From Candidatus Amesbacteria bacterium RBG_19FT_COMBO_48_16 (GTDB lineage Bacteria > Patescibacteriota > Microgenomatia > CAZETR01 > Amesbacteraceae), in assembly GCA_001775555.1 (NCBI GenBank), contig MEXE01000017.1, positions 5,699 to 41,252 on the forward strand: DNA of 35,554 nucleotides. The letters are read 5' to 3'. The notes beneath the pieces are model-generated. The model had not been told where the DNA came from, did no database searches, and was given only the letters and a program-made list of their open reading frames with translations. Positions 19,611 through 27,810 of this stretch are shown in pieces. Position 1 is the first letter of the stretch. Each line of letters starts with the position of its first letter. Made by a program: the position numbers and the translations under genes.

Positions 19611-20707
19611 GGTTGTTTTTTGGGATTAAACGGGTAAATAAAGGGAAGCTTTTCTTGTTCGGGAAGAGCGGAGTTGAGCATGTCAGTTCTCAAGTCGACT
19701 GGTTGTTCACTTTGGAGACCGACAGTGTTGGGTAAAGTTGTTTTGATAGTGACGCCTTGGAAACCGTAAGTGGCAACTTTCAACTGAGCGATTTGCCGAA
19801 GCTGGGTTTCTGTGGGTTGCGGCAAGCTGCCGTAATAACTTCCAGGTTGGAAAAACTCTGTCATGCGGGAAGCCTCTTGGTTAATAAGCGAAGGATTTAA
19901 CCCGCTTAGTGAGGAAGGAGAGGGAGGTTTAAGTTGAGTCCAGCCTAATATTTTTTGGGGAATTTCTTTTAAAAGTTTACGACATTGTTCTCTAAAACTC
20001 TCTAAATATTCAGACCGCCTTTGTTTGAGAAATTGGGGGTTGGTGCCAAAATTTCCTAAAACGGGGAAAAGATAGTTTTCTTCATCTTCTTCGCCCACTA
20101 TGATTGTTAATTCCCAGGGAATATCAGCTGCACCGAGATTTTGAGCAAGTTTCAGAATGGCCTTGGTATTGACGGAAATATTATTTCTGGAAGCACTGGT
20201 TTGGATAAAATAATCAGGATCTGGTCCGGTGAGATAAGCCGAGTCTATTTCAGGGCACGCAAAGGTAAATAATTCGACTTTTTGGTTTTTTACTAAACCG
20301 GATTGAATTTGGCGAAGTATGGTGGTTCGATCGGGGTTGAGACCGGCGGGGAAAAATCTGTCACATTCGAGAATTGCGCCGACTGCCAAGCGAATATCTT
20401 CCGGTAAATCACGGGAGAATCCGTATTCCTCGCTGATCTGATCAGCCAGTTGTTGACGGGTTTTAGATATCCGTTCGGTTAACGGTTGGACTGAACGCAG
20501 TAGGCGGAATGCTTGGTTTAATGCTAGGGTTTGGTCTGGTTTCGGAAGACCTTTGGCCGAGGCTTGATCCCAGCGGCGTTGATAATCGTCCCGCAGAGAT
20601 TTTGCCTGAGAAAGTTTCTTTTCGATATCGGTTTCTAAACCACGGGATGAGAGACGGTTTTTGTACTCCGTTTTGAGGGTTGAAAGAATATCAAAATCGG
20701 GTGACAT
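19604..20707 (-). CDS. Protein of unknown function, first of a paralogous pair
   Basis: ATG at 20707 (MSPDFDIL…) chosen because the tracked start at 20782 lies in the tRNA gene; FACPEIDSAYL, TIIVGEEDEENYLF, LPFIYPF. Confidence 0.78.
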   Translation of the reverse strand: MSPDFDILSTLKTEYKNRLSSRGLETDIEKKLSQAKSLRDDYQRRWDQASAKGLPKPDQTLALNQAFRLLRSVQPLTERISKTRQQLADQISEEYGFSRDLPEDIRLAVGAILECDRFFPAGLNPDRTTILRQIQSGLVKNQKVELFTFACPEIDSAYLTGPDPDYFIQTSASRNNISVNTKAILKLAQNLGAADIPWELTIIVGEEDEENYLFPVLGNFGTNPQFLKQRRSEYLESFREQCRKLLKEIPQKILGWTQLKPPSPSSLSGLNPSLINQEASRMTEFFQPGSYYGSLPQPTETQLRQIAQLKVATYGFQGVTIKTTLPNTVGLQSEQPVDLRTDMLNSALPEQEKLPFIYPFNPKKQPW

Positions 20708-20710
20708 AGG

Positions 20711-20783
20711 GGTGGGTGAGGGGAGTCGAACCCCCACTACCGGCTCCACAAACCGGTGTGCTGACCGTTGCACTACACCCACC
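20711..20783 (-). tRNA. tRNA-His (GUG)
   Basis: GGTGGGTG…CCGGTTTGTGGAGCCGG…GGGGGTTCGACTCCCC…CACCCACC; anticodon GTG; G-1:C73 pair; CCA not encoded. Confidence 0.96.
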
Positions 20784-20790
20784 TTATTTA

Positions 20791-20818
20791 GCCATTAGCT
20801 TTTGGCCATTAGCTTTTT
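20791..20818. repeat. 14-mer (2x7) tandem repeat GCCATTAGCTTTTG x2
   Basis: Direct reading, between the T-box terminator and tRNA-His. Confidence 0.8.
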
Positions 20819-20819
20819 G

Positions 20820-20875
20820 AAAAGATAAAACCCTCGTTACTTGGCCACGAAAAATCGTGAACAAGGAACGAGGGT
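20820..20875 (-). terminator. Intrinsic terminator downstream of the T-box leader
   Basis: Minus strand ACCCTCGTT…CTTG…CACGA TTTT TCGTG…CAAG…AACGAGGGT, followed by TTTTATCTTTT. Confidence 0.85.
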
Positions 20876-20879
20876 CACA

Positions 20880-21062
20880 AAAAAGGACCTCCGCGGTCCC
20901 ATCCTTATTTGTCCCGAGGATTACTCTCGGAACCTCTCTGGCTGGCTCGAACACGCTTGGCGGGTTGATTTCAGCTGGCTGATTTTTACAGTTTGCCTTC
21001 TGTCCGGTATTTGGCCGGCTCCTGGCGGATCGTGACTCCGCTGATAACGGATTTACTAATTA
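20880..21062 (-). promoter_or_regulatory. T-box riboswitch leader, probably tRNA-His specific
   Basis: T-box AAGGATGGGACCGCGG (20891-20906, minus) with pairing GGTCCTT; stem-III-like CCGAG…CTCGG just upstream; terminator follows. Confidence 0.85.
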
Positions 21063-21068
21063 TCTTAT

Positions 21069-21097
21069 AGTATAGGATGGGAAAGTTTGTTTGTCAA
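21069..21097 (-). promoter_or_regulatory. Sigma70-type promoter for the T-box operon
   Basis: TTGACA (21097-21092), 17-nt spacer, TATACT (21074-21069). Confidence 0.85.
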
Positions 21098-21177
21098 GAG
21101 GTAGACGAATATTGACTGTGATGGTAGCGACTGGGGTGTTGTTGGGGCTGGCCGGATTTAAAAAATATAGCTTGTTA

Positions 21178-21207
21178 TATGCATCATGCATCGATGCATG
21201 ATACATA
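21178..21207. repeat. Near-perfect 30-nt palindrome made of two heptads and two inverted heptads
   Basis: TATGCATCATGCATCGATGCATGATACATA; inner 20 nt (21183-21202) perfectly self-complementary. Confidence 0.8.
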
Positions 21208-21418
21208 ATGGGTTTTGGGTGGAAGGGGGTGAAATATTGGGTTGGATGGAGGATGGTCATCGTCCGATAAGTTCTCCGATAGAGAAGGAGAATGAGAAGT
21301 GGAGGAATAGAACGAAGTGGGTATGGGGGCTGTTTCTGGCGGGAGTGGGTTTTTACCGCTCGGCGAAAATTCGGTACCCTGGTTAAAGAAGATTTGACGG
21401 GGAGAGTAAAACGTAGAT

Positions 21419-21613
21419 GTGAAAGAGAGATTGAAAGGAGTGACTAAGACGGCGTTAGTCGCGGAGGCAATCTTCGTTGGATTTACGATTCTGAATATTA
21501 TTTTTTGGCAGAATGAAACTTGGGAGAAGGTTGCACCCGGATTGCTGTTAGGAGCCTTTGCGGTGGGAACCTTGGCTTTGTTAGGATCGTTGGTGAGTAA
21601 GTCTAAGGGATAA
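21419..21613 (+). CDS. Small putative membrane protein
   Basis: 64 aa, GTG start, two hydrophobic segments. Confidence 0.45.
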   Translation: MKERLKGVTKTALVAEAIFVGFTILNIIFWQNETWEKVAPGLLLGAFAVGTLALLGSLVSKSKG

Positions 21614-22220
21614 GGTGGATGAGGAGGGCGGAGGCGGAGTCGGCAACGAAGATGAGTTTGGTGCCGATTTTGATATCCGTGAATTTAGATTTTGCGGAGT
21701 ATTTGGTGATAGAAGATATTTTAAGGGTGATGGTTTTTTTGTCGGGATGTTCCAGAGTGAGGGAACCGGATGCAGTTTTGGTTACAGTACCGAATAGAAC
21801 CTGGCGTTTGTCCTCCGGCGGACGGGGAGTGACGATAAGCCGCTTGGCGGTCATGAGCCCTGAGCCGTCGACGTCTCCCATGGCGATGACAAAGTCGCCG
21901 ACTTTGAGGTCGGCCGGGGTACCATCCTTACCCGTGGCGAGTTTGATAGCGGTGTCGGTAGTTACAGTGGCCTGACGGGATTGGTTTTTCAGATTGGCGA
22001 TTGTGACGGTCGCGTCGAGCTTGGCGGATATGCTGCCTACGTAGGCTTTTTTGGTAACTGCCTTTTTGATTTGCGAAAGCTCTTCCGCGACTTGTTTTTT
22101 GATAGTATCCCGCAGGCCGGAATCAGTGGCAGTAGGGGTTTGAGCATTAGCATGACCAGAAAGTAAATAGTAAATAGTGAATAGTAAGAGTAGGAAAGAA
22201 ATATTTTTGGATTTTTGCAT
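21603..22220 (-). CDS. Secreted protein, DUF5666-like beta-domain repeats
   Basis: Signal peptide; repeated TVTTDTAIKL…LKVGDFVIAMGDVDGSGLMTAKRLIV and LFGTVTKTASGSLTL patterns. Confidence 0.7.
   Translation of the reverse strand: MQKSKNISFLLLLFTIYYLLSGHANAQTPTATDSGLRDTIKKQVAEELSQIKKAVTKKAYVGSISAKLDATVTIANLKNQSRQATVTTDTAIKLATGKDGTPADLKVGDFVIAMGDVDGSGLMTAKRLIVTPRPPEDKRQVLFGTVTKTASGSLTLEHPDKKTITLKISSITKYSAKSKFTDIKIGTKLIFVADSASALLIHLIP
22165..22185. repeat. Heptad array AAATAGT-AAATAGT-GAATAGT inside a signal-peptide coding region
   Basis: Direct reading within 21603-22220. Confidence 0.8.
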
Positions 22221-22231
22221 ATTGATTTTGG

Positions 22232-22696
22232 CTATATTTTGGCGGTGGTGTAGGTAACGGTAAGTTCTGTACTGGCCCGGTTGCCGGCGGGGTCAACGGC
22301 GGTGACGGTAATTAAATTGTAGCCGCCTTCAAGTTTGACCGCGGCGGAAAATGAACCGGAGGAATCCGGGGTAACGATTTGCTGGGAATTCTCGGCGGTA
22401 ATGACGATAACGGCAGTAGGCAAAGTCAGTCCGGTGACGGTGACGGTATTGACTGTCACGAGGGCTTCGTCGGTAGGTGAGGTAAGCTTTACAGTCAAGC
22501 CGTCTTCCGGTTTGAGAGCTTCCGGAGTAGGCGTGGCAGGATTGGCGGCGGAGGAGGTGGGAGTAGGAGTGGTAATGGATGAAGGCAGGGATGGGGCGGG
22601 GGGTTTGAGACTTTTGTTGGCTGTCCAAATCCCGAAGGTAATAATCAGACCCAGTATGAAGCCGATGGATATGGCGAAAAATATCTCTTTTTTCAT
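22232..22696 (-). CDS. Membrane-anchored Ig-like-domain protein
   Basis: From MKKEIFFAISIGFILGLIITFGIW (ATG 22696); TSPTDEALVTVNTVTVTGLT…GGYNLITVTAVDPAGNRASTELTVTY. Confidence 0.75.
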   Translation of the reverse strand: MKKEIFFAISIGFILGLIITFGIWTANKSLKPPAPSLPSSITTPTPTSSAANPATPTPEALKPEDGLTVKLTSPTDEALVTVNTVTVTGLTLPTAVIVITAENSQQIVTPDSSGSFSAAVKLEGGYNLITVTAVDPAGNRASTELTVTYTTAKI

Positions 22697-22762
22697 CTGT
22701 TTGACGCTGACGTGAAGATTAACTGACGAGGTTTGTCTTGTCAAGACGAGGGGCGGTGGTGT

Positions 22763-23425
22763 ATGTTTAGTATTGTGGAAATACAATATTTAGGCCATTC
22801 GGCGTTCCGGATTAAGGGGAAAAGCTGCGTGTTGGTGACTGATCCCTATGGAGCCCAAGCGGGTAAATTCCCCGCGGGAGTAACGGCAAATATCGTGACT
22901 GTGTCGCACGACCATTTTGACCATAACGAAGTAAAGTCAGTTGCAGGTTCACCGTTTGTGGTTAATGGTCCAGGTGAGTATGAAGTGGGAGGTGTGTCGA
23001 TCGTGGGAATTCCCACCTGGCATGACGATCAGGAAGGGGCACAGCGGGGGGAAAATACTGCGTATGTGATAGAGATGGACGGATTGAGACTGGTACATTT
23101 GGGAGATTTGGGGCATAAGCTGGCGCAGGATCAACTGGAGCAGATGGGAGCAATTGATGTGGTGATGATACCGGTTGGGGGGGTGTATACGCTTGATGCC
23201 AAGGAAGCGGCCGGAGTGGTCAAGCAGGTGGATCCGTGGGTGGTAATTCCGATGCATTACCAGCAGGCAGGCTTGGATGCGGGAAGTTTCGGACAGCTTT
23301 CGGGGGTGGATGTGTTTTTGAAAGAGATGGGTAAGAGCGAGGTGCAACCGGTGCCGAAGCTGGTAGTTTCGGCCGATCGGCTACCGGGTGAATTGCAGGT
23401 GGTAGTTTTGGAGAGAAAGTCTTAA
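22763..23425 (+). CDS. MBL-fold metal-dependent hydrolase (COG2220/UPF0173-like)
   Basis: IQYLGHSAFRIKGK, VTVSHDHFDHNEV, LVHLGDLGH, VVIPMHY; ATG 22763 preferred. Confidence 0.88.
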   Translation: MFSIVEIQYLGHSAFRIKGKSCVLVTDPYGAQAGKFPAGVTANIVTVSHDHFDHNEVKSVAGSPFVVNGPGEYEVGGVSIVGIPTWHDDQEGAQRGENTAYVIEMDGLRLVHLGDLGHKLAQDQLEQMGAIDVVMIPVGGVYTLDAKEAAGVVKQVDPWVVIPMHYQQAGLDAGSFGQLSGVDVFLKEMGKSEVQPVPKLVVSADRLPGELQVVVLERKS

Positions 23426-23661
23426 GGCCTTTGGAGTTTTGCTGCGGCTGATTCTGAGGAGGCAATTAGATTGCTCTCGATTAACATAAAAAAGGGGAGG
23501 GTGCAAAGAATGAGGCCGGCGGCGTCTAAATAGACTGTACCGGAGACAAATCCTATGTAAGCAATTCCCAAAATGATTGCCAGTCTTTTACTGCTCCGGG
23601 CTTCATTTTCCAATCTGTTTTTTTCTTGCAGTAGGGCTTCGCGATTAATCTCAAGAGGCAT
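23422..23661 (-). CDS. Small membrane protein of unknown function
   Basis: 79 aa, two hydrophobic segments; extended -10 TGGTATTAT 10 nt upstream of ATG. Confidence 0.55.
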   Translation of the reverse strand: MPLEINREALLQEKNRLENEARSSKRLAIILGIAYIGFVSGTVYLDAAGLILCTLPFFMLIESNLIASSESAAAKLQRP

Positions 23662-23729
23662 GACTGAGGAAATAATACCACAAATGATTAAATGGTTAAA
23701 TTTTAAATGTTAGTGTATATTGGGGGCAC

Positions 23730-25049
23730 ATGGCGGAAGTGAAAGTCCCACCCCATTCTGAAAATGCCGAGCAGTCCATACTGGGAGCGCTGCTTTTGGA
23801 CCGGGATGCGGTGGTAGCGGTGGTGGAGTTTTTGATGCCGGAGCACTTTTATCTGCCGAAGCACCAGAAGATATTTGAGACAATTGTGGATCTATATCAG
23901 GAGCGGGAACCGGTGGATGTAGTGGCAGTAACAGAAAGACTGAAGAAAAAGCGGGTTTTGACGGAAGTCGGGGGAGCGGGTTATCTGGTGGAATTGGTGA
24001 ACCGGGTACCCACCGCGGCTCATGCCGAGCATTATGGGCGGCTGGTGAAGGATTCTTACACCAAGCGGCAATTGATTTCTGCCGCGGCCAAAATCTCGGA
24101 TATGGCTTTTGATGAAGGCGGGGATGTGCGCCAGATTTTGGATACTGCCGAGCAAAGCGTGTTTTCACTGGCCCAACAGCACCTTAAGCAGGTGTTCGTT
24201 CCGGTCAAAAGTATTTTGACGGAGTCGTTTGACCGGCTGGATGAACTGCACAAAGCCCCGGGGAGTCTGCGGGGAGTACCGACCGGTTACCCGGACCTGG
24301 ACGACACTTTAGCGGGGATGCAGGATAGTAACCTGCTGATACTGGCTGCCAGGCCTGGAATCGGCAAAACTGCCTTGGCCTTGAATATTGCCCAGAACAC
24401 ATCGTTTAAGCATCGATTGCCGGTGGGCTTTTTCTCCCTGGAGATGAGCAAGGAGGAGCTAATGGACAGACTGTTGGTATCACAGGCGGAAATAGACGCC
24501 TGGAAAATGAAAACGGGAAGACTGAACGAGGAGGAATTTACCAAACTGTCGGATGCGATGGGAGAATTGTATGAGACGCCTTTGTATATTGATGACACGC
24601 CGGGGATGTCTATACTGGAAATGCGGACCAAAGCGCGGCGGCTGCAGGCGGAACAGGGCCTGCGTTTGATAATAGTAGACTACTTGCAGCTGGCACGGCC
24701 GGTAAGGAATCTGGACAATCGGGTGGCGGAGGTGTCAGAAATTTCCCAAGGGTTGAAAAACCTGGCCCGGGAGTTGAAGATACCGGTTTTAGCGTTGTCG
24801 CAGCTGTCTCGGCAGGTGGAAGCCCGGGGAGTGAAGAAACCGCAGTTAGCAGACTTGAGGGAATCGGGTGCGATCGAACAGGACGCCGACGTGGTGATGT
24901 TTATGTGGCGGGAGAATGAAGAGGATATGGAGAGTTTGAACCTGGATGTGGCCAAGCATCGTAACGGACCGCTGCGTTCCATTAAACTGCGCTTCAGAGG
25001 GGACAGAATTAAGTTTTACTCGGTAGAGGGGAAGAGGAAAGCAAGCTAA
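23730..25049 (+). CDS. dnaB: Replicative DNA helicase DnaB
   Basis: PPHSENAEQSILGALL, LAARPGIGKTALALNIA, FFSLEMSKEELMDR, LIIVDYLQL, LRESGAIEQDADVVMF. Confidence 0.97.
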   Translation: MAEVKVPPHSENAEQSILGALLLDRDAVVAVVEFLMPEHFYLPKHQKIFETIVDLYQEREPVDVVAVTERLKKKRVLTEVGGAGYLVELVNRVPTAAHAEHYGRLVKDSYTKRQLISAAAKISDMAFDEGGDVRQILDTAEQSVFSLAQQHLKQVFVPVKSILTESFDRLDELHKAPGSLRGVPTGYPDLDDTLAGMQDSNLLILAARPGIGKTALALNIAQNTSFKHRLPVGFFSLEMSKEELMDRLLVSQAEIDAWKMKTGRLNEEEFTKLSDAMGELYETPLYIDDTPGMSILEMRTKARRLQAEQGLRLIIVDYLQLARPVRNLDNRVAEVSEISQGLKNLARELKIPVLALSQLSRQVEARGVKKPQLADLRESGAIEQDADVVMFMWRENEEDMESLNLDVAKHRNGPLRSIKLRFRGDRIKFYSVEGKRKAS

Positions 25050-25054
25050 GGGGT

Positions 25055-25297
25055 TTAGGTTATTTTCTGGACTTTGAAGGAACCGTCGCAATCGGGACAA
25101 TGGCCGATAGCAGTATCTAGTTTCACCTTTTTGGCCGCTATTAGAGCCCTTTTGATAGAGCAGCCTCTTGTTTTTTTTGGTTTAGTGTTGTCGGGGGAAG
25201 AGGTGACTTCGTATTTATGATCAACACCACGGCGGGTGACAGTGACAATTTCTCCGGGTTTATAGAGGCAATTATTAAAGAGTAGTTCGGGGGGCAT
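25055..25297 (-). CDS. Small protein of unknown function with CPDC motif
   Basis: 80 aa, C-terminal HCPDCDGSFKVQ. Confidence 0.45.
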   Translation of the reverse strand: MPPELLFNNCLYKPGEIVTVTRRGVDHKYEVTSSPDNTKPKKTRGCSIKRALIAAKKVKLDTAIGHCPDCDGSFKVQKIT

Positions 25298-25325
25298 ATT
25301 TTGGATTATACGTCAGGATATAGGG

Positions 25326-25410
25326 TGGGCAAGGTGGGAGTCGAACCCACACGAGCGTTTCGGCTCACAGGTTTTTGAGACCTGCGCGTCTGCCATTCCG
25401 CCACTTGCCC
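25326..25410 (-). tRNA. tRNA-Leu (CAA)
   Basis: GGGCAAGTGGCGGAATGGCAGACGC…CAGGTCTCAAAAACCTG…long variable arm…GGGTTCGACTCCCACCTTGCCCA; anticodon CAA; CCA not encoded. Confidence 0.95.
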
Positions 25411-25458
25411 CAGGGCTTTGGTGACATTTTAAGATGCAGCGGTTAAAATTGCCAGGTT

Positions 25459-26019
25459 ATGATTGCAGTCCAGGAATTGAGATCCGGAATTGCTTTTAAG
25501 GAGGATGGTCAGCTGTGGCAGGTGCTCAAATATGAGCATATCAAGATGGGCCGGGGGTCGGCGACGATAAAAGTGAAAGTGAAGAATTTGCTAACCGGGA
25601 CCACGCTGGATAAAAGTTATGTGAATTCTGCCAGAGTAGAGGAGATAGAGACGGCTAGAAAACCGATGCAGTATCTGTACCAAGACGGAGATAATAGTGT
25701 GTTTATGGACCCCAGGACGTTTGATCAGTTAGTGATTAGTGGTCAGGTCGCAGGTTCTAGTGCCGTTTATTTGCAGGAGGGGGTGATAGTGGATATATTG
25801 TTTTGGGATGAGAAGCCGCTTTTGGTGGAACTGCCGCTGAAAATGACATTTGAAGTGGCGGAGACGGATCCGGGAGTGAAAGGTGACAGCGTATCAAATA
25901 TTTTTAAATCCGCAAAACTGGTTAACGGGATGACCACAAGAGTACCGTTGTTTGTCAATCAGGGAGATAGGGTGGTGGTGGATACCAGGGACGGAAGTTA
26001 CGTAGAGCGGGCGAAATAA
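25459..26019 (+). CDS. efp: Elongation factor P
   Basis: ELRSGIAFKEDGQLWQVLKYEHIKMGRGSATIKVKVKNL … TRDGSYVERAK. Confidence 0.95.
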   Translation: MIAVQELRSGIAFKEDGQLWQVLKYEHIKMGRGSATIKVKVKNLLTGTTLDKSYVNSARVEEIETARKPMQYLYQDGDNSVFMDPRTFDQLVISGQVAGSSAVYLQEGVIVDILFWDEKPLLVELPLKMTFEVAETDPGVKGDSVSNIFKSAKLVNGMTTRVPLFVNQGDRVVVDTRDGSYVERAK

Positions 26020-26038
26020 GTAGTGGTATGATTTGGGA

Positions 26039-26707
26039 ATGGATTGGGGATTACCGGCTGTATTGCGCATAATAGGAGTAAGCGGGGTGGTAGTGTGGTC
26101 CGGATTTTTGATTTGGCGTCAGACGCGGTTTGAGTTTGACCAGGAAAAAGTGCTGAGCCTGATCGTTTCCCTGGGATGGTGGTTTGCCGCAGGATCGATA
26201 GCCGGCCGATACTTAATAAGCCGCGATTTTGGGTGGTGGGTCTGGGGCGGGATAATTTTGAGCGGATGGACATTGAGGCGCTGGTGCAGAATAAACCAGT
26301 GGGATTTTTGGGAGTGGTTTGACCTGGTGGCCGGAGTGTATCTGGGGGCGGGAGTATTAGCGAGTCTGATTCTAGGGTTGGGGAACTGGTATTACGCTTT
26401 GGTGTTTGCTTCGGGATGGGTGATTGCCGGGTGGACAGCCAGAAATTACAGAAAAATCAGGTGGTATAAGAGCGGCAAACCGGGAATGGTAGGTTTGGTG
26501 TCCTTAATGTGGAGCGCCGCCGGGATAATCGTGGTTGCATTACTTAAGCCCGGTAATATATACTGGGTCGGCCTGTCTCCTGAACAATGGATTTCCGCCT
26601 GGATTCTGGTAGCGGCAGGGGTGACAATATACCTGCGTTCGGGGAGGCAAGCAGAAGGAAATATAAATGTATGGCAAAAGCTAAAAAAAGCAAAATGGCG
26701 GGGGTAA
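26039..26707 (+). CDS. Polytopic membrane protein of unknown function
   Basis: About six hydrophobic segments; ATG 26039 preceded by TGGTATGAT. Confidence 0.65.
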   Translation: MDWGLPAVLRIIGVSGVVVWSGFLIWRQTRFEFDQEKVLSLIVSLGWWFAAGSIAGRYLISRDFGWWVWGGIILSGWTLRRWCRINQWDFWEWFDLVAGVYLGAGVLASLILGLGNWYYALVFASGWVIAGWTARNYRKIRWYKSGKPGMVGLVSLMWSAAGIIVVALLKPGNIYWVGLSPEQWISAWILVAAGVTIYLRSGRQAEGNINVWQKLKKAKWRG

Positions 26708-27066
26708 TCAGGTATCCGGAAGAGGTATTGCGGCCGGTAAGAGATTACCTGGTGTCAAAATTGTCCGGCCTGCAGAAAAGGAAGAAAGAGTTGGTCAAGG
26801 AAGATCCTTTTTCGGATACGAGCCGGCTGAACGATAATGCCGCGATAGATACCGATGCGGCGGAGAGAGTGGGGCACATGCAGGTGTCTGCAATAAAACA
26901 GGTTGCAGATAGAAGTATTATCCAGATCCGAAAGGCTTTGTCGATGATTAAGGTCGGCAAGTATGGAGTGTGTGAGAATTGTGGGAAAATGATTGATACC
27001 GACAGGCTGATGGTGATGCCGGAGACGACCTTGTGTGTGGAATGTGAGAGGAAGAGGGAGAAATAA
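26671..27066 (+). CDS. DksA/TraR-type C4 zinc-finger protein
   Basis: MAKAKKSK… then KVGKYGVCENCGKMIDTDRLMVMPETTLCVECERKRE; ATG at 26671. Confidence 0.88.
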   Translation: MAKAKKSKMAGVIRYPEEVLRPVRDYLVSKLSGLQKRKKELVKEDPFSDTSRLNDNAAIDTDAAERVGHMQVSAIKQVADRSIIQIRKALSMIKVGKYGVCENCGKMIDTDRLMVMPETTLCVECERKREK

Positions 27067-27095
27067 TTTTTAATTTTTATTTTTTAATTTTTAAT
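27061..27095. repeat. Heptad array AAATAAT-TTTTAAT-TTTTATT-TTTTAAT-TTTTAAT
   Basis: Direct reading; its last heptad overlaps the ATG of the RluA-family gene. Confidence 0.85.
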
Positions 27096-27810
27096 GATCT
27101 TGGTCCCCCGGGTAATGTTTGAGGATGAGAGTATTTGTGTGGTCGACAAGCCGGCGGGGATGGTAGTTAATAAGTCGCAAACTACTGCCGAAATTACGGT
27201 CCAGGAGTGGCATGCTCCTAAACTCAAAAATCAAAATTCAAATATCAAAACCGGGGAGTTTTATGAGAAGGGGGGCGTGGTGCACAGATTGGATAAAGAA
27301 ACGAGCGGAGTGATGGTACTGGCTAAGACCCCTGAAATTTATGAGAAATTAAAGAAGCAATTTATGGAGAGAAAGACGGTAAAGAGGTATCGGGCGCTGG
27401 TGAACGGAATTATGGATAAAGAATCGGGAATCATTGCAGTGCCGGTAGAAAGGCATCCGAAAGTGAAGAAAAAATTTGGCGTGAGCGGGAATTTGTCGAG
27501 AATGGCGGTAACGGAGTGGAGGGTATTAGAAAAATATTCAATATCTAATGCTCAATATTCAATGCTGGAATTGACGCCGTTGACGGGTAGGACCCACCAG
27601 ATACGGGTGCATCTGGCGCATATAGGGCATCCGGTAGCCGGGGATACGATTTATGGAGGCAGGAGGAAGGTGGTTGAGGAGAGGAAATGGTGCCCGAGGC
27701 TGTGGCTGCATGCCAAGTATCTGGAGTTTGTCCATCCGGCAACAGGTAACAGAGTAAGTTTTGAAGCCCCGGTACCGGAGGAATTGCAGCGTCTAGTGAC
27801 TAGCGTCTAG
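27094..27810 (+). CDS. RluA-family pseudouridine synthase
   Basis: VVDKPAGMVVNK, GGVVHRLDKETSGVMVLAKT, LTPLTGRTHQIRVHLAHIGHPVAGDTIYGG. Confidence 0.95.
   Translation: MILVPRVMFEDESICVVDKPAGMVVNKSQTTAEITVQEWHAPKLKNQNSNIKTGEFYEKGGVVHRLDKETSGVMVLAKTPEIYEKLKKQFMERKTVKRYRALVNGIMDKESGIIAVPVERHPKVKKKFGVSGNLSRMAVTEWRVLEKYSISNAQYSMLELTPLTGRTHQIRVHLAHIGHPVAGDTIYGGRRKVVEERKWCPRLWLHAKYLEFVHPATGNRVSFEAPVPEELQRLVTSV
27221..27248. repeat. Heptad array AACTCAA-AAATCAA-AATTCAA-ATATCAA (in CDS)
   Basis: Direct reading; encodes LKNQNSNIK. Confidence 0.85.
27533..27567. repeat. Heptad array AATATTC-AATATCT-AATGCTC-AATATTC-AATGCTG (in CDS)
   Basis: Direct reading; encodes KYSISNAQYSML. Confidence 0.88.

Noticed and set aside
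20841-21035. 64-aa plus-strand ORF
   Set aside because: Antisense to the T-box leader and terminator; no protein-like features.
22335-22715. 126-aa plus-strand ORF
   Set aside because: Shadow of the membrane-anchored Ig-like-domain gene on the minus strand; valine/glycine-rich, no family.
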